This document shows, piece by piece, positions 8,331 to 18,084 of a stretch of DNA of 64,000 bases. The first letter of the stretch is position 1. Each line of letters begins with the position of its first letter. Under the pieces are notes generated by a model. It saw nothing but the letters and a program-made list of their open reading frames with translations, searched no databases and was not told where the DNA came from. The DNA lies in NCBI RefSeq assembly GCF_017745215.1, contig NZ_JAGHZV010000008.1:225614-289613 (forward strand), in the 5' to 3' direction. Position numbers and translations under genes: made by a program. This DNA is from Sphingomonas sp. Its GTDB lineage: Bacteria; Pseudomonadota; Alphaproteobacteria; Sphingomonadales; Sphingomonadaceae.

Positions 8331-9194
8331 CTGACTGAAGCCGAATTCATCGCCGCCCTACGCACGCTCCCCTTGGCCCTTGGAGCGGCGGAGTTGCAGG
8401 ACGACGCCGCCACCCTCGCCCTCGGCGGCGAGACGCTGATCCTCACCCACGACATGATCGCCGAGGGGGTGCATTACTTCCCCGGCACCGATCCCGCCGA
8501 CATCGCCTGGAAGCTCGTCGCGGTGAATCTCTCCGATCTGGCGTCGAAAGGCGCCGCGCCGCTCGGCGTGCTGATCGGGGCGAGCCTTACCGAAGGCGCC
8601 GAGCGCTTCGTCGAGGGGCTGCGCGACGTGCTCACGCGCTTCGAGGTGGCGCTGCTCGGCGGGGACACGATCAAGCCCGCGGGCCCCGCCGCCTTCGGCT
8701 GTACCGCGATCGGGCGCGCGACCGGTCCCGTGCCGGTGCGCGGCGGCGCGAAGCCGGGCGATATGCTGTGGGTCTGCGGGACGATCGGCGCAGCGATGCT
8801 CGGCTTCGAGGCGGCGAAGCGCGGCGAGCGCGACGAGACCTATCTCCGCCCGACGCCACTGCTCGCGGAGGGCCAGGCGCTCGCCGCGCACGTCCATGCG
8901 ATGATGGACGTGTCCGACGGCCTGCTCCTCGACGCGCGCCGCATGGCCGAGGCGAGCGGCTGCACCGCCGCGATCGAGCTCGGCGCCATCCCCTTCCCCG
9001 CCGCTCTGCCCGCCGACCGCCGTCTCGCCGCGGCGAGCTGGGGCGACGACTATGCGCTGCTCTTCGCCTCACCGCCCGGCTTCGCGCCGCCGGTCGCCGC
9101 CGCGCGGATCGGTACGATGCTCCCCGCCGGCCCGGCGCCGCTGCTCGTCGATGGCGTTCCCCCCGCGGGCCCGCTGGGCTATCGGCACGGCTGA
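8331..9194 (+). CDS. thiL: Thiamine-monophosphate kinase, CTG start likely
   Basis: ThiL phosphorylates thiamine phosphate to the coenzyme thiamine diphosphate. Seen: [10 protein letters not shown] (N-terminal metal site), [69 protein letters not shown] and [11 protein letters not shown], all characteristic. The family N-terminus normally reads like [13 protein letters not shown], and this is present in frame from 8334. However, no ATG, GTG or TTG lies between the upstream stop (8310) and that stretch: the aligned start is CTG at 8331. The first standard start, TTG at 8373, would remove 14 conserved residues. GGAAG lies ten bases before the CTG. About 287 residues from CTG. Confidence 0.85.
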   Translation: MTEAEFIAALRTLPLALGAAELQDDAATLALGGETLILTHDMIAEGVHYFPGTDPADIAWKLVAVNLSDLASKGAAPLGVLIGASLTEGAERFVEGLRDVLTRFEVALLGGDTIKPAGPAAFGCTAIGRATGPVPVRGGAKPGDMLWVCGTIGAAMLGFEAAKRGERDETYLRPTPLLAEGQALAAHVHAMMDVSDGLLLDARRMAEASGCTAAIELGAIPFPAALPADRRLAAASWGDDYALLFASPPGFAPPVAAARIGTMLPAGPAPLLVDGVPPAGPLGYRHG

Positions 9195-9310
9195 GAGCCG
9201 GGTGCTTGCGCTGTTGTGCAGCCCCTCTATACCCTCCCCACCGAAAACATTCGGGACGCCGCCGAAAGAGCGGAGATCCAATCAGATTACCTAGGGGAAG
9301 GGTTCAACAC

Positions 9311-11539
9311 ATGCCGATAGTCTATATCGCCATAGCGTGCGGCATCGTCGCCGTGCTCTACGGCGTAATGACCAGCCTGCAGGTCCTGAAAGCGCCGGCT
9401 GGAAACGAGAAGATGCAAAGCATCGCCGCCGCCATCCAGGAAGGCGCCAAGGCCTATCTCGGCCGCCAGTACCGCACCATCGCCATCGTCGGCATCGTCG
9501 TCGCGGTCATCCTGTTCTTCACGCTCGGACTGCTCTCCACCGTCGCCTTCCTGATCGGCGCGGTGCTGTCGGGCGTCGCGGGCTATGTCGGCATGAACAT
9601 CTCGGTGCGCGCCAACGTCCGCACCGCCGAGGCTGCGCGCGGATCGCTCCAGGGCGGCCTCACCCTCGCCTTCCGCTCGGGCGCCGTCACCGGCATGCTC
9701 GTGGCGGGCCTGGGGCTGCTCTCGATCGCGCTGCTCTTCTGGTTCCTCGTCGGCTTCCGCGGCCTGGCCCCCAACGACCATGAGGTCCCGGCGGCGCTCA
9801 TGGCGCTTGCCTTCGGCGCCTCGCTGATCTCGATCTTCGCTCGCCTCGGTGGCGGTATCTTCACCAAGGCCGCCGACGTCGGCGCCGACCTGGTCGGCAA
9901 GGTCGAGGCCGGCATCCCCGAGGACGATCCTCGCAACCCCGCCGTGATCGCCGACAACGTCGGCGACAATGTCGGCGATTGCGCCGGCATGGCAGCCGAT
10001 CTGTTCGAGACCTATGTCGTGACGCTGGGCATCACGATGGCGTCGATCGCGCTGTCGGTGAAGGGCGTGAGCAGCGAAACGATGCTGCATCTGATGGCGT
10101 TGCCGCTGCTCGTCGGCGGCGTGTGCGTGATCACCTCGATCATCGGCACCTACTTCGTGCGGCTGGGCAAGAGCCAGTCGATCATGGGCGCGCTCTACAA
10201 GGGCTTCATCGTCACCGCGGTGCTCTCGGTCCCGGCGATCTGGTGGGCGACGAGCTACGCGCTCGGCGACCTCTCCGCCACGATCGGCGGCACGCCGGCC
10301 GCGGTCGACACCGCGCTGACGCCCGAGGCGCAGATCGGCATGGCGGCGGCGGTTGGTCCGGCCTTCACCGGCTGGCAGCTGTTCGCCTGCATGATGATCG
10401 GCCTGGTCGTCACCGGGCTCTTGGTCTGGATCACCGAATATTACACAGGCACGCAATATCGCCCGGTCAAGTCGATCGCCAAGGCCTCGGTCACCGGGCA
10501 CGGCACCAACGTCATCCAGGGCCTGGCGATCAGCCTCGAGTCGACCGCGCTGCCGACGCTGGTGATCGTGGTCGCGGTGATCGCGACCTACCTCATCGCC
10601 GGGATCATCGGCATCGCCTTCGCCGCCACCTCGCTGCTCGCGCTCGCGGGCATGGTCGTCGCGCTCGACGCCTATGGCCCGGTGACCGACAATGCCGGCG
10701 GCATCGCCGAGATGGCGGGGCTGGAGGACGAGGTCCGCAAGAAGACCGACGCGCTCGACGCGGTGGGCAACACCACCAAGGCCGTCACCAAGGGCTATGC
10801 CATCGGCTCGGCCGCGCTCGCCGCGCTCGTTCTGTTCGGCGCCTATACGACCGACCTGAAGAAGTACTTCCCCGACGCCGGCAACGACGCGGGCCTCTTC
10901 AGCCTGTCGAGCCCCTATGTCGTCGTGGGCCTCCTCCTCGGCGCGCTGCTGCCCTATCTGTTCGGCGCCTTCGGCATGACCGCCGTGGGCCGTGCGGCGG
11001 GGGCAGTGGTCGAGGACGTCCGTAACCAGTTCCGGAACAACCCCGGCATCATGGAAGGCACCAGCAAGCCTGACTATGGCCACACCGTGGACATCGTCAC
11101 CAAGGCGGCGATCAAGGAGATGATCGTCCCTTCGCTGCTGCCGGTGCTGGCGCCGATCGTGGTCTATTTCGCGATCTCGTTCGTCGCCGCAACCTTCGCG
11201 CCGGCGGACATCGGCCATTACACCTCGCCGGAAGCCTATGGCCAGGCGCAGGGCTTCGCCGCGGTCGGCGCGCTGCTGCTCGGCGTGATCGTCTCGGGGC
11301 TGTTCGTCGCCATCTCGATGACCTCGGGCGGCGGCGCCTGGGACAATGCCAAGAAGTATATCGAGGACGGCAACTTCGGCGGCAAGGGCTCGGAAGCCCA
11401 TAAGGCCGCGGTCACCGGCGACACGGTGGGCGACCCGTACAAGGATACGGCGGGCCCGGCGGTGAACCCGATGATCAAGATCACCAACATCGTCGCGCTG
11501 CTGCTGCTTGCAGCGCTCGCCGCGAACGCGGCGGGCTGA
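9311..11539 (+). CDS. hppA: Proton-translocating inorganic pyrophosphatase
   Basis: A 742-residue integral membrane protein with about 16 hydrophobic segments that couples pyrophosphate hydrolysis to proton export. The substrate site is visible: [66 protein letters not shown] and the late [12 protein letters not shown] and [16 protein letters not shown]. At the potassium-dependence determinant it reads [14 protein letters not shown], with Lys and Thr where K-dependent enzymes have Ala and Ala, so by family knowledge it is the potassium-independent proton pump. A strong terminator follows. It may be cotranscribed with thiL but has its own 115-base leader. Confidence 0.97.
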   Translation: MPIVYIAIACGIVAVLYGVMTSLQVLKAPAGNEKMQSIAAAIQEGAKAYLGRQYRTIAIVGIVVAVILFFTLGLLSTVAFLIGAVLSGVAGYVGMNISVRANVRTAEAARGSLQGGLTLAFRSGAVTGMLVAGLGLLSIALLFWFLVGFRGLAPNDHEVPAALMALAFGASLISIFARLGGGIFTKAADVGADLVGKVEAGIPEDDPRNPAVIADNVGDNVGDCAGMAADLFETYVVTLGITMASIALSVKGVSSETMLHLMALPLLVGGVCVITSIIGTYFVRLGKSQSIMGALYKGFIVTAVLSVPAIWWATSYALGDLSATIGGTPAAVDTALTPEAQIGMAAAVGPAFTGWQLFACMMIGLVVTGLLVWITEYYTGTQYRPVKSIAKASVTGHGTNVIQGLAISLESTALPTLVIVVAVIATYLIAGIIGIAFAATSLLALAGMVVALDAYGPVTDNAGGIAEMAGLEDEVRKKTDALDAVGNTTKAVTKGYAIGSAALAALVLFGAYTTDLKKYFPDAGNDAGLFSLSSPYVVVGLLLGALLPYLFGAFGMTAVGRAAGAVVEDVRNQFRNNPGIMEGTSKPDYGHTVDIVTKAAIKEMIVPSLLPVLAPIVVYFAISFVAATFAPADIGHYTSPEAYGQAQGFAAVGALLLGVIVSGLFVAISMTSGGGAWDNAKKYIEDGNFGGKGSEAHKAAVTGDTVGDPYKDTAGPAVNPMIKITNIVALLLLAALAANAAG

Positions 11540-11567
11540 CCGCCGGCCGCCTCGCGCGGAACCAGGG

Positions 11568-11606
11568 CCGCCGCTCTCCCCCCGGGGAGGGCGGCGGTCT
11601 CTTATT
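11568..11606 (+). terminator. Intrinsic terminator after hppA
   Basis: A 14-base stem (CCGCCGCTCTCCCC with GGGGAGGGCGGCGG, one G-U pair, two-base loop) 28 bases past the hppA stop, followed by TCTCTTATT. This fits a rho-independent terminator on the plus strand. Confidence 0.75.
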
Positions 11607-11630
11607 GAGGGGGTCCGGTTTGAATAAACC

Positions 11631-11709
11631 GTCATCCCGGCGAAAGCCGGGACCCAGGGCCGCGAGCGATGTCCTCTGCAACCCTGGGTCCCGGCTTCGC
11701 CGGGATGAC
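11631..11709. repeat. Family A palindromic repeat
   Basis: About 79 bases: GTCATCCCGGCGAAAGC arm, GGGACCCAGGG, loop with GAGCGATGTCCTCTGC, then the complementary arm ending GGGATGAC. The right arm has lost two bases (GGCTTCGCC instead of GGCTTTCGCC). It sits between convergent hppA and the VIT-domain gene. Confidence 0.85.
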
Positions 11710-11741
11710 GATTCTGGATCGGATCGCGCCCGGTCCGGTGG

Positions 11742-14690
11742 CTACTTCTTCTTCCCCACCACCAGCCGGCCGATCAGCCGCGCGTCCTGGCCGCGGCCCT
11801 TGTCGCCGTCGGTGAGCTCGATGTCGACGCTCTCCTCGCGCTCGGTCGGGCGGCCGAAGTCGCGGATGAGGTGCGCAGTGATCACCGAGGGGCCGTTGGG
11901 GTTGATCGCGTCGAGGCGATAGACGTCGGCCTGGACGACATAGGTCCCGTCGGGCGCGCGACGGAGGAGATATTCCTCCGGGCCATAGCCGTCGGTCATG
12001 TCGTCGGAGAGGTGGCCGCCGATCGCGGTGCGCTGGTTCGAATAGATCGCGCGCTCGCCGTTGGGCTCGTCGACCCACAGGTCGAGGTCGGTCGCATCGG
12101 TGTCCCAGTCGACCACGACGCGCAGGTCCACGTCGAGCTTGCGCACCAGCCGCGGGTCGAGCTCCGCCTTGCCGCCGAGCGCGATCAGCCTGGGAATCAG
12201 CGTGTTCACTTCCATCAGCGACACCATCTCGACGCCGTCCCAGGCATCGTCCCAGGGCGTCATGATCACTTCGGTGAGCAGCTTGACCGCGCGTTCAAGG
12301 TCCGCGCGCGCCGTCGCGGGGCGCAGCGCCGCGCGCCGGGCGAGTGCCAGTGCGAGCAGCCGCCTTGGCTGGGGCCGCTCGCTCTCCAGCGCCGCGAGCC
12401 GCTCGCGCAGCTCGATCGCATGGTCGAGGTCGCCATAGCGTTCGAGCCGCGCGGCGACGATGGCGATCGTCTCGCTGTTCGCCACCGGCAGGTCGAGCGC
12501 GCTCAGCAGCATCTCGCGCGCCGCTTCGGGCTTGCCGTGGCGCCGCAGCCATTCGGCGGTGTCGAAATAAAAGGCGGGCGCGGCGCCCTGCTTCTCCTCG
12601 ACTTCGACGAAACGCTTGTCGAAGGTGGCCGGGGCGGCGTCGAACGCCTTCAGATACTCGCGCGTCGGTTGCCAGGCCTCGAGCTCGATGGTGGCGGACG
12701 GATCGCTGTCCGGCAGCTTGCCGACGTCCTCCGCATCGATCGACGTCACGGCGTTCGCGACCATGCTCACCTGCGGCGCGGCGCGCACGCCGGTGACCAC
12801 CACTTCGGCCTCGCCCCCGTCCTGATCGGGCGCGGGTTCGGCTGTCGGCATGGGGGTGGGCTCGGGCGCGGGCGGCGGCACGACGGTCGCCGGGGGCGGC
12901 GGCGAGGGTGCAGGCGCTTCCTTGGGCTTCTTCGGTCTCGCATCGGGGTCGAAGCGCGTCTCCCACCATTTGACCTGCTCCGCCCAGCGCTCCGCGACCA
13001 CGCCCAGCCGCTCGGCCTTGGCCTCGGCCTTCTCGTCGTCCGCGCCCTTGCGCATCTCGCGCCATTCGGCGAGCTGCTCCTCGGGATAGTCCTTGGGCGG
13101 ATCGACGTCGGCGCGCGCGTAGTCCGAAGGCGTCTCGAGCACCACGAACGACAGATCGGGGCTGGCGACGCCGTAGCGCCGGCTGAGCGCGACATAATCG
13201 GCGCGCTGCACCGTCGGATCGAGGCCGGTGAGCGTATCCGAAGCGAGCAGCACACCTTCGCCGTCGAACGCCACCGCGATCTCGGGCACCGCCAGCGTCA
13301 CGTCGCGGCCGCCGACATGCACGGTCACGCCGCCGCTCGCCGGTGCTCGCGCGACAACCATCCAGCGCCCCGAACGGCCTTCGAGCGCAGTATAGGGGAG
13401 CGCCTGGCCCGCCGCGTCGAACACGCCGGTGACGCCGCTGTCACGCGCGGCCAGCGCCTTCTCGATCGCGGAAGCATCGCTGCCGAGCGCGAAGGCGCGG
13501 CCGCCGTGGCGCTTGGCGAGGTTGCGCAGCCAGGCGAGGTCCGCGACCGGCGCGCTCGTCACGGCGTCGAGCCGGCAACGCGCGCGCAACGTGAAGCCGC
13601 GGTCGAGTTGCGGCCGTCCGCCGGAGAAGAGCAGGCAGCGGTCCGCCGCCGCGCGATCCTCGCCCAGCGCCGCATAGCTGGTCGCGCCGCGATACTGGAC
13701 CTTCTCGAGCAGCGCGATCGCGACGTCGGCACTGCCGACGCGGCTGCGCTGCGCCCCATTGCTGTTGAAGGTCACCACTTCGATGCTTCTGGGCGCGAGC
13801 GCCGCCAGCGTGTGGCGGAGCAGCGCCAGCTCGGCCGCGTGCCGCGCATCGCGTCGCGCGCGCGACCGGTCCCAGTAGATGCGCACGCTCTCGACCGGCG
13901 CCGGCGCGCCCGCGGGGCCGGTGTCGCCGCTCAGCTGTACCGAGCGCTCGCCATAGCCGTTGCGGCTGAGCAGGGCCGCGAAGGGCTGGCGCGCGATGGT
14001 GAGCGCGCCGACAAGCGCCGTCCTGCCCTCGCCGCGCGCGACGAGGTCCTGCCCTTCGCGCACCATCGGCGCGACGCCGCGACCCGGCCAGGCGAGCGCC
14101 GGCTCGGGCAGGTCGCCGCTCGCGCGCACGGTGATCGACCAGCCTTCGGACGGCGCGCCGAGATCGAGCGGCAGCCGGTAGATCTCGTCCGAGGCCGAAG
14201 GCGCGAGCAGCGGCGCGACGAAGCGGATGCGGATCGTCCGCCCCTTGTCGGGCAGGATCGGGAAGACCCTGGTGCGGAACTCGCCGCCCGCGGTCACTTC
14301 GGCCATGCCCGGATCGACCTTCTGGCGGACGCGCTCCTCATAGACCGCCTTGGCCTTGGGCTGGTCGACGAGCACGCCGTCGACCAAGCGCCCGTCGATA
14401 TCGAGCGCATAGCCCGTCACCACTGCGCCTTCGGGCAGGCGCAGGCGGAAGTCGCCCTGGAGCCGGTCCTCGCCGGGGTTGAGGAAGCTCGCCGTCACCA
14501 CCGTCTCGGCGATGCCGCCGCGCACCGCCACCGCGACGTCGAGCCGGCGGAGCTTGAGCTCGGCCGCATGCTGCTCGTCGTCGACGCCGCCCACCTGCGC
14601 GGTGAGGCCGGGATTGGCGCCGCCCTGGGCGAAGGCGGCAGCCGGCGCGAGCGCAAGCGCGGCGGTAGCCAGAAGCCAGCATGCCTTCAT
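11742..14690 (-). CDS. VIT-domain exported protein with DUF2135 C-terminus
   Basis: A 982-residue protein with a signal peptide (residues 1-21, cleavage after AFA). Residues 40-160 form a VIT domain ([44 protein letters not shown]). Residues 260-420 look like a degenerate von Willebrand A region: a DRSRARRD stretch stands where DxSxS is expected, so the metal site is probably lost. Residues 589-622 are Pro-rich. Residues 628-667 resemble a TonB-receptor plug start ([27 protein letters not shown]). Residues 700-830 are TPR-like helices, and residues 853-982 are DUF2135 ([22 protein letters not shown]). VIT proteins of this group are envelope proteins of unknown role. Single gene, divergent from infA. 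Confidence 0.8.
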   Translation of the reverse strand: MKACWLLATAALALAPAAAFAQGGANPGLTAQVGGVDDEQHAAELKLRRLDVAVAVRGGIAETVVTASFLNPGEDRLQGDFRLRLPEGAVVTGYALDIDGRLVDGVLVDQPKAKAVYEERVRQKVDPGMAEVTAGGEFRTRVFPILPDKGRTIRIRFVAPLLAPSASDEIYRLPLDLGAPSEGWSITVRASGDLPEPALAWPGRGVAPMVREGQDLVARGEGRTALVGALTIARQPFAALLSRNGYGERSVQLSGDTGPAGAPAPVESVRIYWDRSRARRDARHAAELALLRHTLAALAPRSIEVVTFNSNGAQRSRVGSADVAIALLEKVQYRGATSYAALGEDRAAADRCLLFSGGRPQLDRGFTLRARCRLDAVTSAPVADLAWLRNLAKRHGGRAFALGSDASAIEKALAARDSGVTGVFDAAGQALPYTALEGRSGRWMVVARAPASGGVTVHVGGRDVTLAVPEIAVAFDGEGVLLASDTLTGLDPTVQRADYVALSRRYGVASPDLSFVVLETPSDYARADVDPPKDYPEEQLAEWREMRKGADDEKAEAKAERLGVVAERWAEQVKWWETRFDPDARPKKPKEAPAPSPPPPATVVPPPAPEPTPMPTAEPAPDQDGGEAEVVVTGVRAAPQVSMVANAVTSIDAEDVGKLPDSDPSATIELEAWQPTREYLKAFDAAPATFDKRFVEVEEKQGAAPAFYFDTAEWLRRHGKPEAAREMLLSALDLPVANSETIAIVAARLERYGDLDHAIELRERLAALESERPQPRRLLALALARRAALRPATARADLERAVKLLTEVIMTPWDDAWDGVEMVSLMEVNTLIPRLIALGGKAELDPRLVRKLDVDLRVVVDWDTDATDLDLWVDEPNGERAIYSNQRTAIGGHLSDDMTDGYGPEEYLLRRAPDGTYVVQADVYRLDAINPNGPSVITAHLIRDFGRPTEREESVDIELTDGDKGRGQDARLIGRLVVGKKK

Positions 14691-14846
14691 GTGATCCTCC
14701 CCTCGGACACCCCTTGCCGACGGAGGCTATGCCCATCATATGACAATCACAACAGGCACTTGGCGGCCGACTTCGTCGCGCCTTCCCTTTTGGCGCGCGC
14801 CGAGCTAAAGCCTCGCGCCACCGCCAGCCCACCGATTGAGGTTCAT

Positions 14847-15065
14847 TTGGCCAAAGAAGAACTGCTTGAAATGCGCGGACAGGTTGTGGAGCTTCTCCCC
14901 AACGCGATGTTCCGCGTCCGGCTCGAGAACGACCATGAGATTCTCGGCCACACCGCCGGCAAGATGCGCAAGAACCGCATCCGCGTGCTCGTCGGCGACG
15001 AAGTGCTCGTCGAGCTCACGCCCTACGACCTGACCAAGGGCCGCATCACCTACCGCTTCAAGTGA
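14847..15065 (+). CDS. infA: Translation initiation factor IF-1
   Basis: A 72-residue single S1/OB-fold protein: [51 protein letters not shown], and the C-terminal [16 protein letters not shown] are the IF-1 signature. It binds the ribosomal A site during initiation. The start is TTG, chosen because it gives the exact family length and has GAGG five bases upstream; no ATG is suitably placed. The stop overlaps the maf GTG start by four bases. Confidence 0.97.
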   Translation: MAKEELLEMRGQVVELLPNAMFRVRLENDHEILGHTAGKMRKNRIRVLVGDEVLVELTPYDLTKGRITYRFK

Positions 15066-15646
15066 CGGAACGGGCCCTGCGGCTCGTCCTCGCCTCGACC
15101 TCGCCGCGCCGCCGCGAGCTGCTCGCGCGGATCGGGGCCGTGCCCGATCGCATCGCCGCGCCCGATGTCGACGAGGATGTCCTCCCCGGCGAGCTGCCGC
15201 GCGCCTATGTGCTGCGCGTCGCCATCGCCAAGGCGCAGGCGGTGGCGCGCGAAGCCGACGAGATCGTCCTCGCTGGCGACACCACCATCGCGGTCGGCCG
15301 CCGCATCCTCGCCAAGCCCGAGGACGAGGCCGACCTGCGCCGGATGCTCGGCCTGCTCTCGGGCCGGCGCCACCATTGCCTCTCGGCGATCTGCCTGGTC
15401 GGGCTCGACGGCAAGCCGCGCACGCGGCTCTCGGACACGATCGTCACCTTCAAGCGGCTGACCGAGCAGGAGATCGACTGGTACGTCGCCAGCGGCGAGG
15501 GCATGGGCAAGGCGGGCGGCTATGCGATCCAGGGCCGCGCCGAGGCGTTCGTGCGCGCGCTCTCGGGCAGCCATTCGGGCGTGGTCGGCCTGCCGGTGTT
15601 CGAGACGCGCGCGCTGCTCGAATCGGCGGGCTATCGGCTTGGCTGA
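15062..15646 (+). CDS. maf: Maf-like nucleotide pyrophosphatase
   Basis: A 194-residue protein of the Maf/Ham1-like fold. [16 protein letters not shown] at the N-terminus and [31 protein letters not shown] (with the catalytic Asp) are diagnostic. Further conserved stretches are [33 protein letters not shown] and [15 protein letters not shown]. Maf proteins hydrolyse dTTP, UTP or modified nucleotides to limit their incorporation. GTG start overlapping the infA stop. Its end overlaps the next gene by eight bases, placing it in an infA-maf-rng-yacG operon, an order typical of Sphingomonadales. Confidence 0.93.
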   Translation: MTERALRLVLASTSPRRRELLARIGAVPDRIAAPDVDEDVLPGELPRAYVLRVAIAKAQAVAREADEIVLAGDTTIAVGRRILAKPEDEADLRRMLGLLSGRRHHCLSAICLVGLDGKPRTRLSDTIVTFKRLTEQEIDWYVASGEGMGKAGGYAIQGRAEAFVRALSGSHSGVVGLPVFETRALLESAGYRLG

Positions 15647-16577
15647 GTGGCTCTACGAGGCCGGGATCGGCGAGGCGCGCGCCGCGCTGGTCGAGCATGG
15701 CCGAATCCTCGAGGCGCGGATCGAGCTGCCGGGGCTGCGCGCGGGGAGCGTGATCGCGGGCCGGCTGCGGCCTGAGCGGCGGGTCGAACTGGACGGCGGC
15801 GGCGAGGCGCTGCTCGATGCAGCGCCCAGGGGGCTGAGCGAAGGCCGACCGATCACGGTGCGGATCACCCGCGAGGCGATCCCCGAGCCCGGCCGCGCCA
15901 AGCTCGCCAAGGCCGTCGCGACCGACGAGCCCCCTGCCCCCGGCCCCGACCTGCTCGAACGCATCCGCGCGAGCGGGCTCCCCGTCCGCCAGTTGCGCGC
16001 CTATGAGCCGGATGCGCTGGAGCACGCCGGCTGGTCCGAAGTGCTCGAGGAAGCGCTGACCGGCGAGATCGCCTTCCCCGGCGGCGCGCTGCGCATGGCG
16101 GTGACGCCGGCGATGACCTTGTTCGACGTCGATGGCAGCCTCGACGCGCAAGCGCTCGCGCTCGCCGCCGCGCCCGCGGTCGCCCGGGCGATCATCCGCC
16201 ACGATGTCGCCGGATCGATCGGGATCGACTTCCCGACCCTCCCCGACAAGGCGGCGCGGGGCGCCGTCGCCGAAGCGCTCGACGCGGCGCTGCCCAAGCC
16301 CTTCGAGCGGACCGCGGTCAACGGCTTCGGCTTCCTCCAGATCATCCGGCCGCGCCTCAGGCCCTCGCTCCCCGAGCTGCTGCGCGCCGACCCGCCGGGC
16401 GCCGCAGCGCGTGCCGAGCTTCGCCGGATCGAGCGCCTTCCCCCGCCGTGGACGGCACCCCATATCGTGCCGGCGGCCATTCACCGTCGGATGGCCGCCC
16501 ATCCCGGATGGCGCGAGGAACTGACACGCCGGATGGGCGCGGCAATTCGGATCGAGCCCGACGAGAGAGACGCATGA
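15639..16577 (+). CDS. Compact ribonuclease E/G family protein
   Basis: A 312-residue protein from a TTG start inside the end of maf. [28 protein letters not shown] is the RNase G-type N-terminus leading into the S1-like region. The DNase I-like catalytic part is TLFDVDGSLDAQAL (Asp163 and Asp165) and GSIGIDFPTLPDKAARGAV (Asp197), with NGFGFLQIIRPR beyond. RNase G proper is nearly 490 residues; this form lacks much of the middle and the C-terminal zinc-link CPxC region and small domain, so its oligomeric state must differ. It probably processes rRNA or mRNA. It overlaps yacG by four bases, whose product is a small zinc-ribbon protein. Confidence 0.85.
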   Translation: MAEWLYEAGIGEARAALVEHGRILEARIELPGLRAGSVIAGRLRPERRVELDGGGEALLDAAPRGLSEGRPITVRITREAIPEPGRAKLAKAVATDEPPAPGPDLLERIRASGLPVRQLRAYEPDALEHAGWSEVLEEALTGEIAFPGGALRMAVTPAMTLFDVDGSLDAQALALAAAPAVARAIIRHDVAGSIGIDFPTLPDKAARGAVAEALDAALPKPFERTAVNGFGFLQIIRPRLRPSLPELLRADPPGAAARAELRRIERLPPPWTAPHIVPAAIHRRMAAHPGWREELTRRMGAAIRIEPDERDA

Positions 16578-16756
16578 ACCGCAACACCTGCCCGCTCTGC
16601 GCCAAGCCGAGCAGCGCGGCCCACGCCCCCTTCTGCAGCCGCGGCTGCAAGGATCGCGACCTGCTGCAATGGCTGGGCGAAGGCTATCGCATCCCTGGCG
16701 AACCGGTGGACCCGGAAGCGCAAAGCAGGCTGGACAGCGCCGATTCGCGCGACTAA
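16574..16756 (+). CDS. yacG: YacG zinc-ribbon protein (DNA gyrase inhibitor family)
   Basis: A 60-residue protein with a C-x2-C-x11-C-x3-C zinc ribbon (Cys6, Cys9, Cys21, Cys25), followed by CKDRDLLQWLGEGYRIPGEPVDPEAQ, the usual YacG helix and tail. The E. coli homologue binds gyrase B and inhibits it. ATG overlaps the end of the RNase E/G gene. In this lineage yacG follows a Maf and RNase gene, so a link with RNA turnover is also possible. tRNA-Phe follows 31 bases downstream. Confidence 0.92.
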   Translation: MNRNTCPLCAKPSSAAHAPFCSRGCKDRDLLQWLGEGYRIPGEPVDPEAQSRLDSADSRD

Positions 16757-16787
16757 GAGGCGCGCTCCCCGGGGCCTCCGGGGCCAT

Positions 16788-16863
16788 GCCCGGGTAGCTC
16801 AGTTGGTAGAGCATGCGACTGAAAATCGCAGTGTCGGCGGTTCGACTCCGTCCCCGGGCACCA
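16788..16863 (+). tRNA. tRNA-Phe (GAA)
   Basis: A 76-base cloverleaf with an encoded CCA end. The acceptor GCCCGGG pairs with CCCGGGC. The D arm is AGCTCAGTTGGTAGAGC, the anticodon loop CTGAAAA gives anticodon GAA, and the T loop is GGTTCGACTCC. It closely matches bacterial tRNA-Phe. Being the last feature of a conserved block and followed by less GC-rich DNA, it is a plausible integration site, but no matching attachment repeat was seen. Confidence 0.97.
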
Positions 16864-17040
16864 CTTTTCCGGTAGATACAGAGACGCACCAGGATAGCCG
16901 GGAGTGAGCGCGCTTTGTCGCGCCTTCTGCGTGACTTACGACTGGCATGAAAGGGCATCGAGCGAAACTCGCGAGGTGCTTTGCCGGAAATCTACAGTCG
17001 GCAATTCCTCTTTGGGGCAAGGCGGCGATGTGGGTCTATT

Positions 17041-17871
17041 TTAATCCTTCAACCAGTCAGCTGTGATCTCACCCTTATGCCCCTCCGGCGCCAGCGCGGC
17101 GCGAAGGGCTTCCAACAGAGGCGGCAGCGCCTGCGTGAAGGCGTAGGGCGGGTTGACGATGAAAAGACCCGCGCCGTTGTAGATACCGGACTGAACGCCA
17201 TCATACAGCCAATGCTCCACATCCATGAATTTGGGGATACCGAGCTTGCGTAACTGCTCTTTCCACCGCCAATGCGTGGTGCGGTCTTTCAGCGGATACC
17301 AGATCACCGTCACGCCATGCGCCCATTTGCGGTAAGCGGCCGCGAGGCTGGCTGTGATACGGGCGCGTTCGTCTGTCTGCTCGTACGGCGGATCGACCAC
17401 CACCACGCCGCGCCCGGTGCGGGTGGGGAGCATCGCCAGCCAAAGCTCGTAGGCGTCGCGCTCATGCACGGCAGCGGGTGTGCCGCGCATCGCGCCGCGC
17501 AGGGCGCTGGCGTCCTCGGGATGTTTTTCATTGAGGATCAGGAAGTCCTGCGGGCGCAGAAGCTGCGCCAGAATGCGCGGTGAGCCGGGGTAGAGGTGCG
17601 GCTCGGTCCCGATATTCACCGCCTGGACAGCGGCGCGGTAGTCGTTCAGCAACGGGTTCGGGTCGGCAAAGGCCCGCAGCACACCCTCCTTGGCCTCGCC
17701 GGTGCGTTGGGCCCGATCGCCGTCAAGGTCGTAGAGCCCGCAACCGGAATGGGTGTCGATCAGGGTCAGCGCGCCCTGTTTGAGCTGCAAGGCCCGGACG
17801 AGGGCGATCAGGAGGCTATGCTTCACGACATCGGCGCTGTTGCCGGCATGGAAGGAATGGCGATAATTCAT
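17041..17871 (-). CDS. rlmJ: 23S rRNA (adenine-2030-N6)-methyltransferase
   Basis: A 276-residue protein with the RlmJ opening MNYRHSFHAGNSADVVKHSLL. It also has LIDTHSGCGLYDL (SAM motif I variant), LRPQDFLILNEKHPED, HERDAYELW, and the amino-methyltransferase motif VVVVDPPYEQ (DPPY). VTVIWYPLKDR and GAGLFIVNPPYAF follow. It methylates A2030 of 23S rRNA. The ATG is fixed by the conserved MNYRHSFHAGN start. The gene lies next to rluE, another rRNA-modifying gene, and both are visibly less GC-rich than the flanking operons, which may indicate acquisition from another lineage. Confidence 0.93.
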   Translation of the reverse strand: MNYRHSFHAGNSADVVKHSLLIALVRALQLKQGALTLIDTHSGCGLYDLDGDRAQRTGEAKEGVLRAFADPNPLLNDYRAAVQAVNIGTEPHLYPGSPRILAQLLRPQDFLILNEKHPEDASALRGAMRGTPAAVHERDAYELWLAMLPTRTGRGVVVVDPPYEQTDERARITASLAAAYRKWAHGVTVIWYPLKDRTTHWRWKEQLRKLGIPKFMDVEHWLYDGVQSGIYNGAGLFIVNPPYAFTQALPPLLEALRAALAPEGHKGEITADWLKD

Positions 17872-18084
17872 TGGAATCCAAAACCCTGCCGATTGGCCTT
17901 TGTACGAGCCGCCAGGCGAGGAAGCCGAGCGCGAGACGATTGAAGCAACCAATCCGAAAGCTCGTATGCGCCAGGCGGAAAGCTTCAAAGCCCCTCTGTG
18001 CGAAGCCCCAAATCCACTTTAGCGGTCGGCGGCAACTGACGGCAGGTACGGCTTTGATCCGCAATCCCGCCAACCGGTTCACCT

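Noticed and set aside
9287..11635. Long minus-strand open frame across hppA
   Set aside because: A shadow of hppA: His/Arg/Asp-rich, no domains, no ribosome site, and hppA is complete on the other strand.
11871..14846. Long plus-strand frame opposite the VIT-domain gene and joined to infA
   Set aside because: High GC keeps the frame open. The composition is antisense-like and only the last 72 codons are a true protein (IF-1).
16799..17020. Minus-strand frame with GDGVEPPTLRFSV
   Set aside because: It is the antisense translation of tRNA-Phe, a recurrent false protein. Another antisense frame of the same tRNA (RSRTADTAIFS) was rejected for the same reason.
17872..18084. Open frames between rlmJ and rluE
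   Set aside because: Open in several frames without ribosome site; I could not link them to any family.
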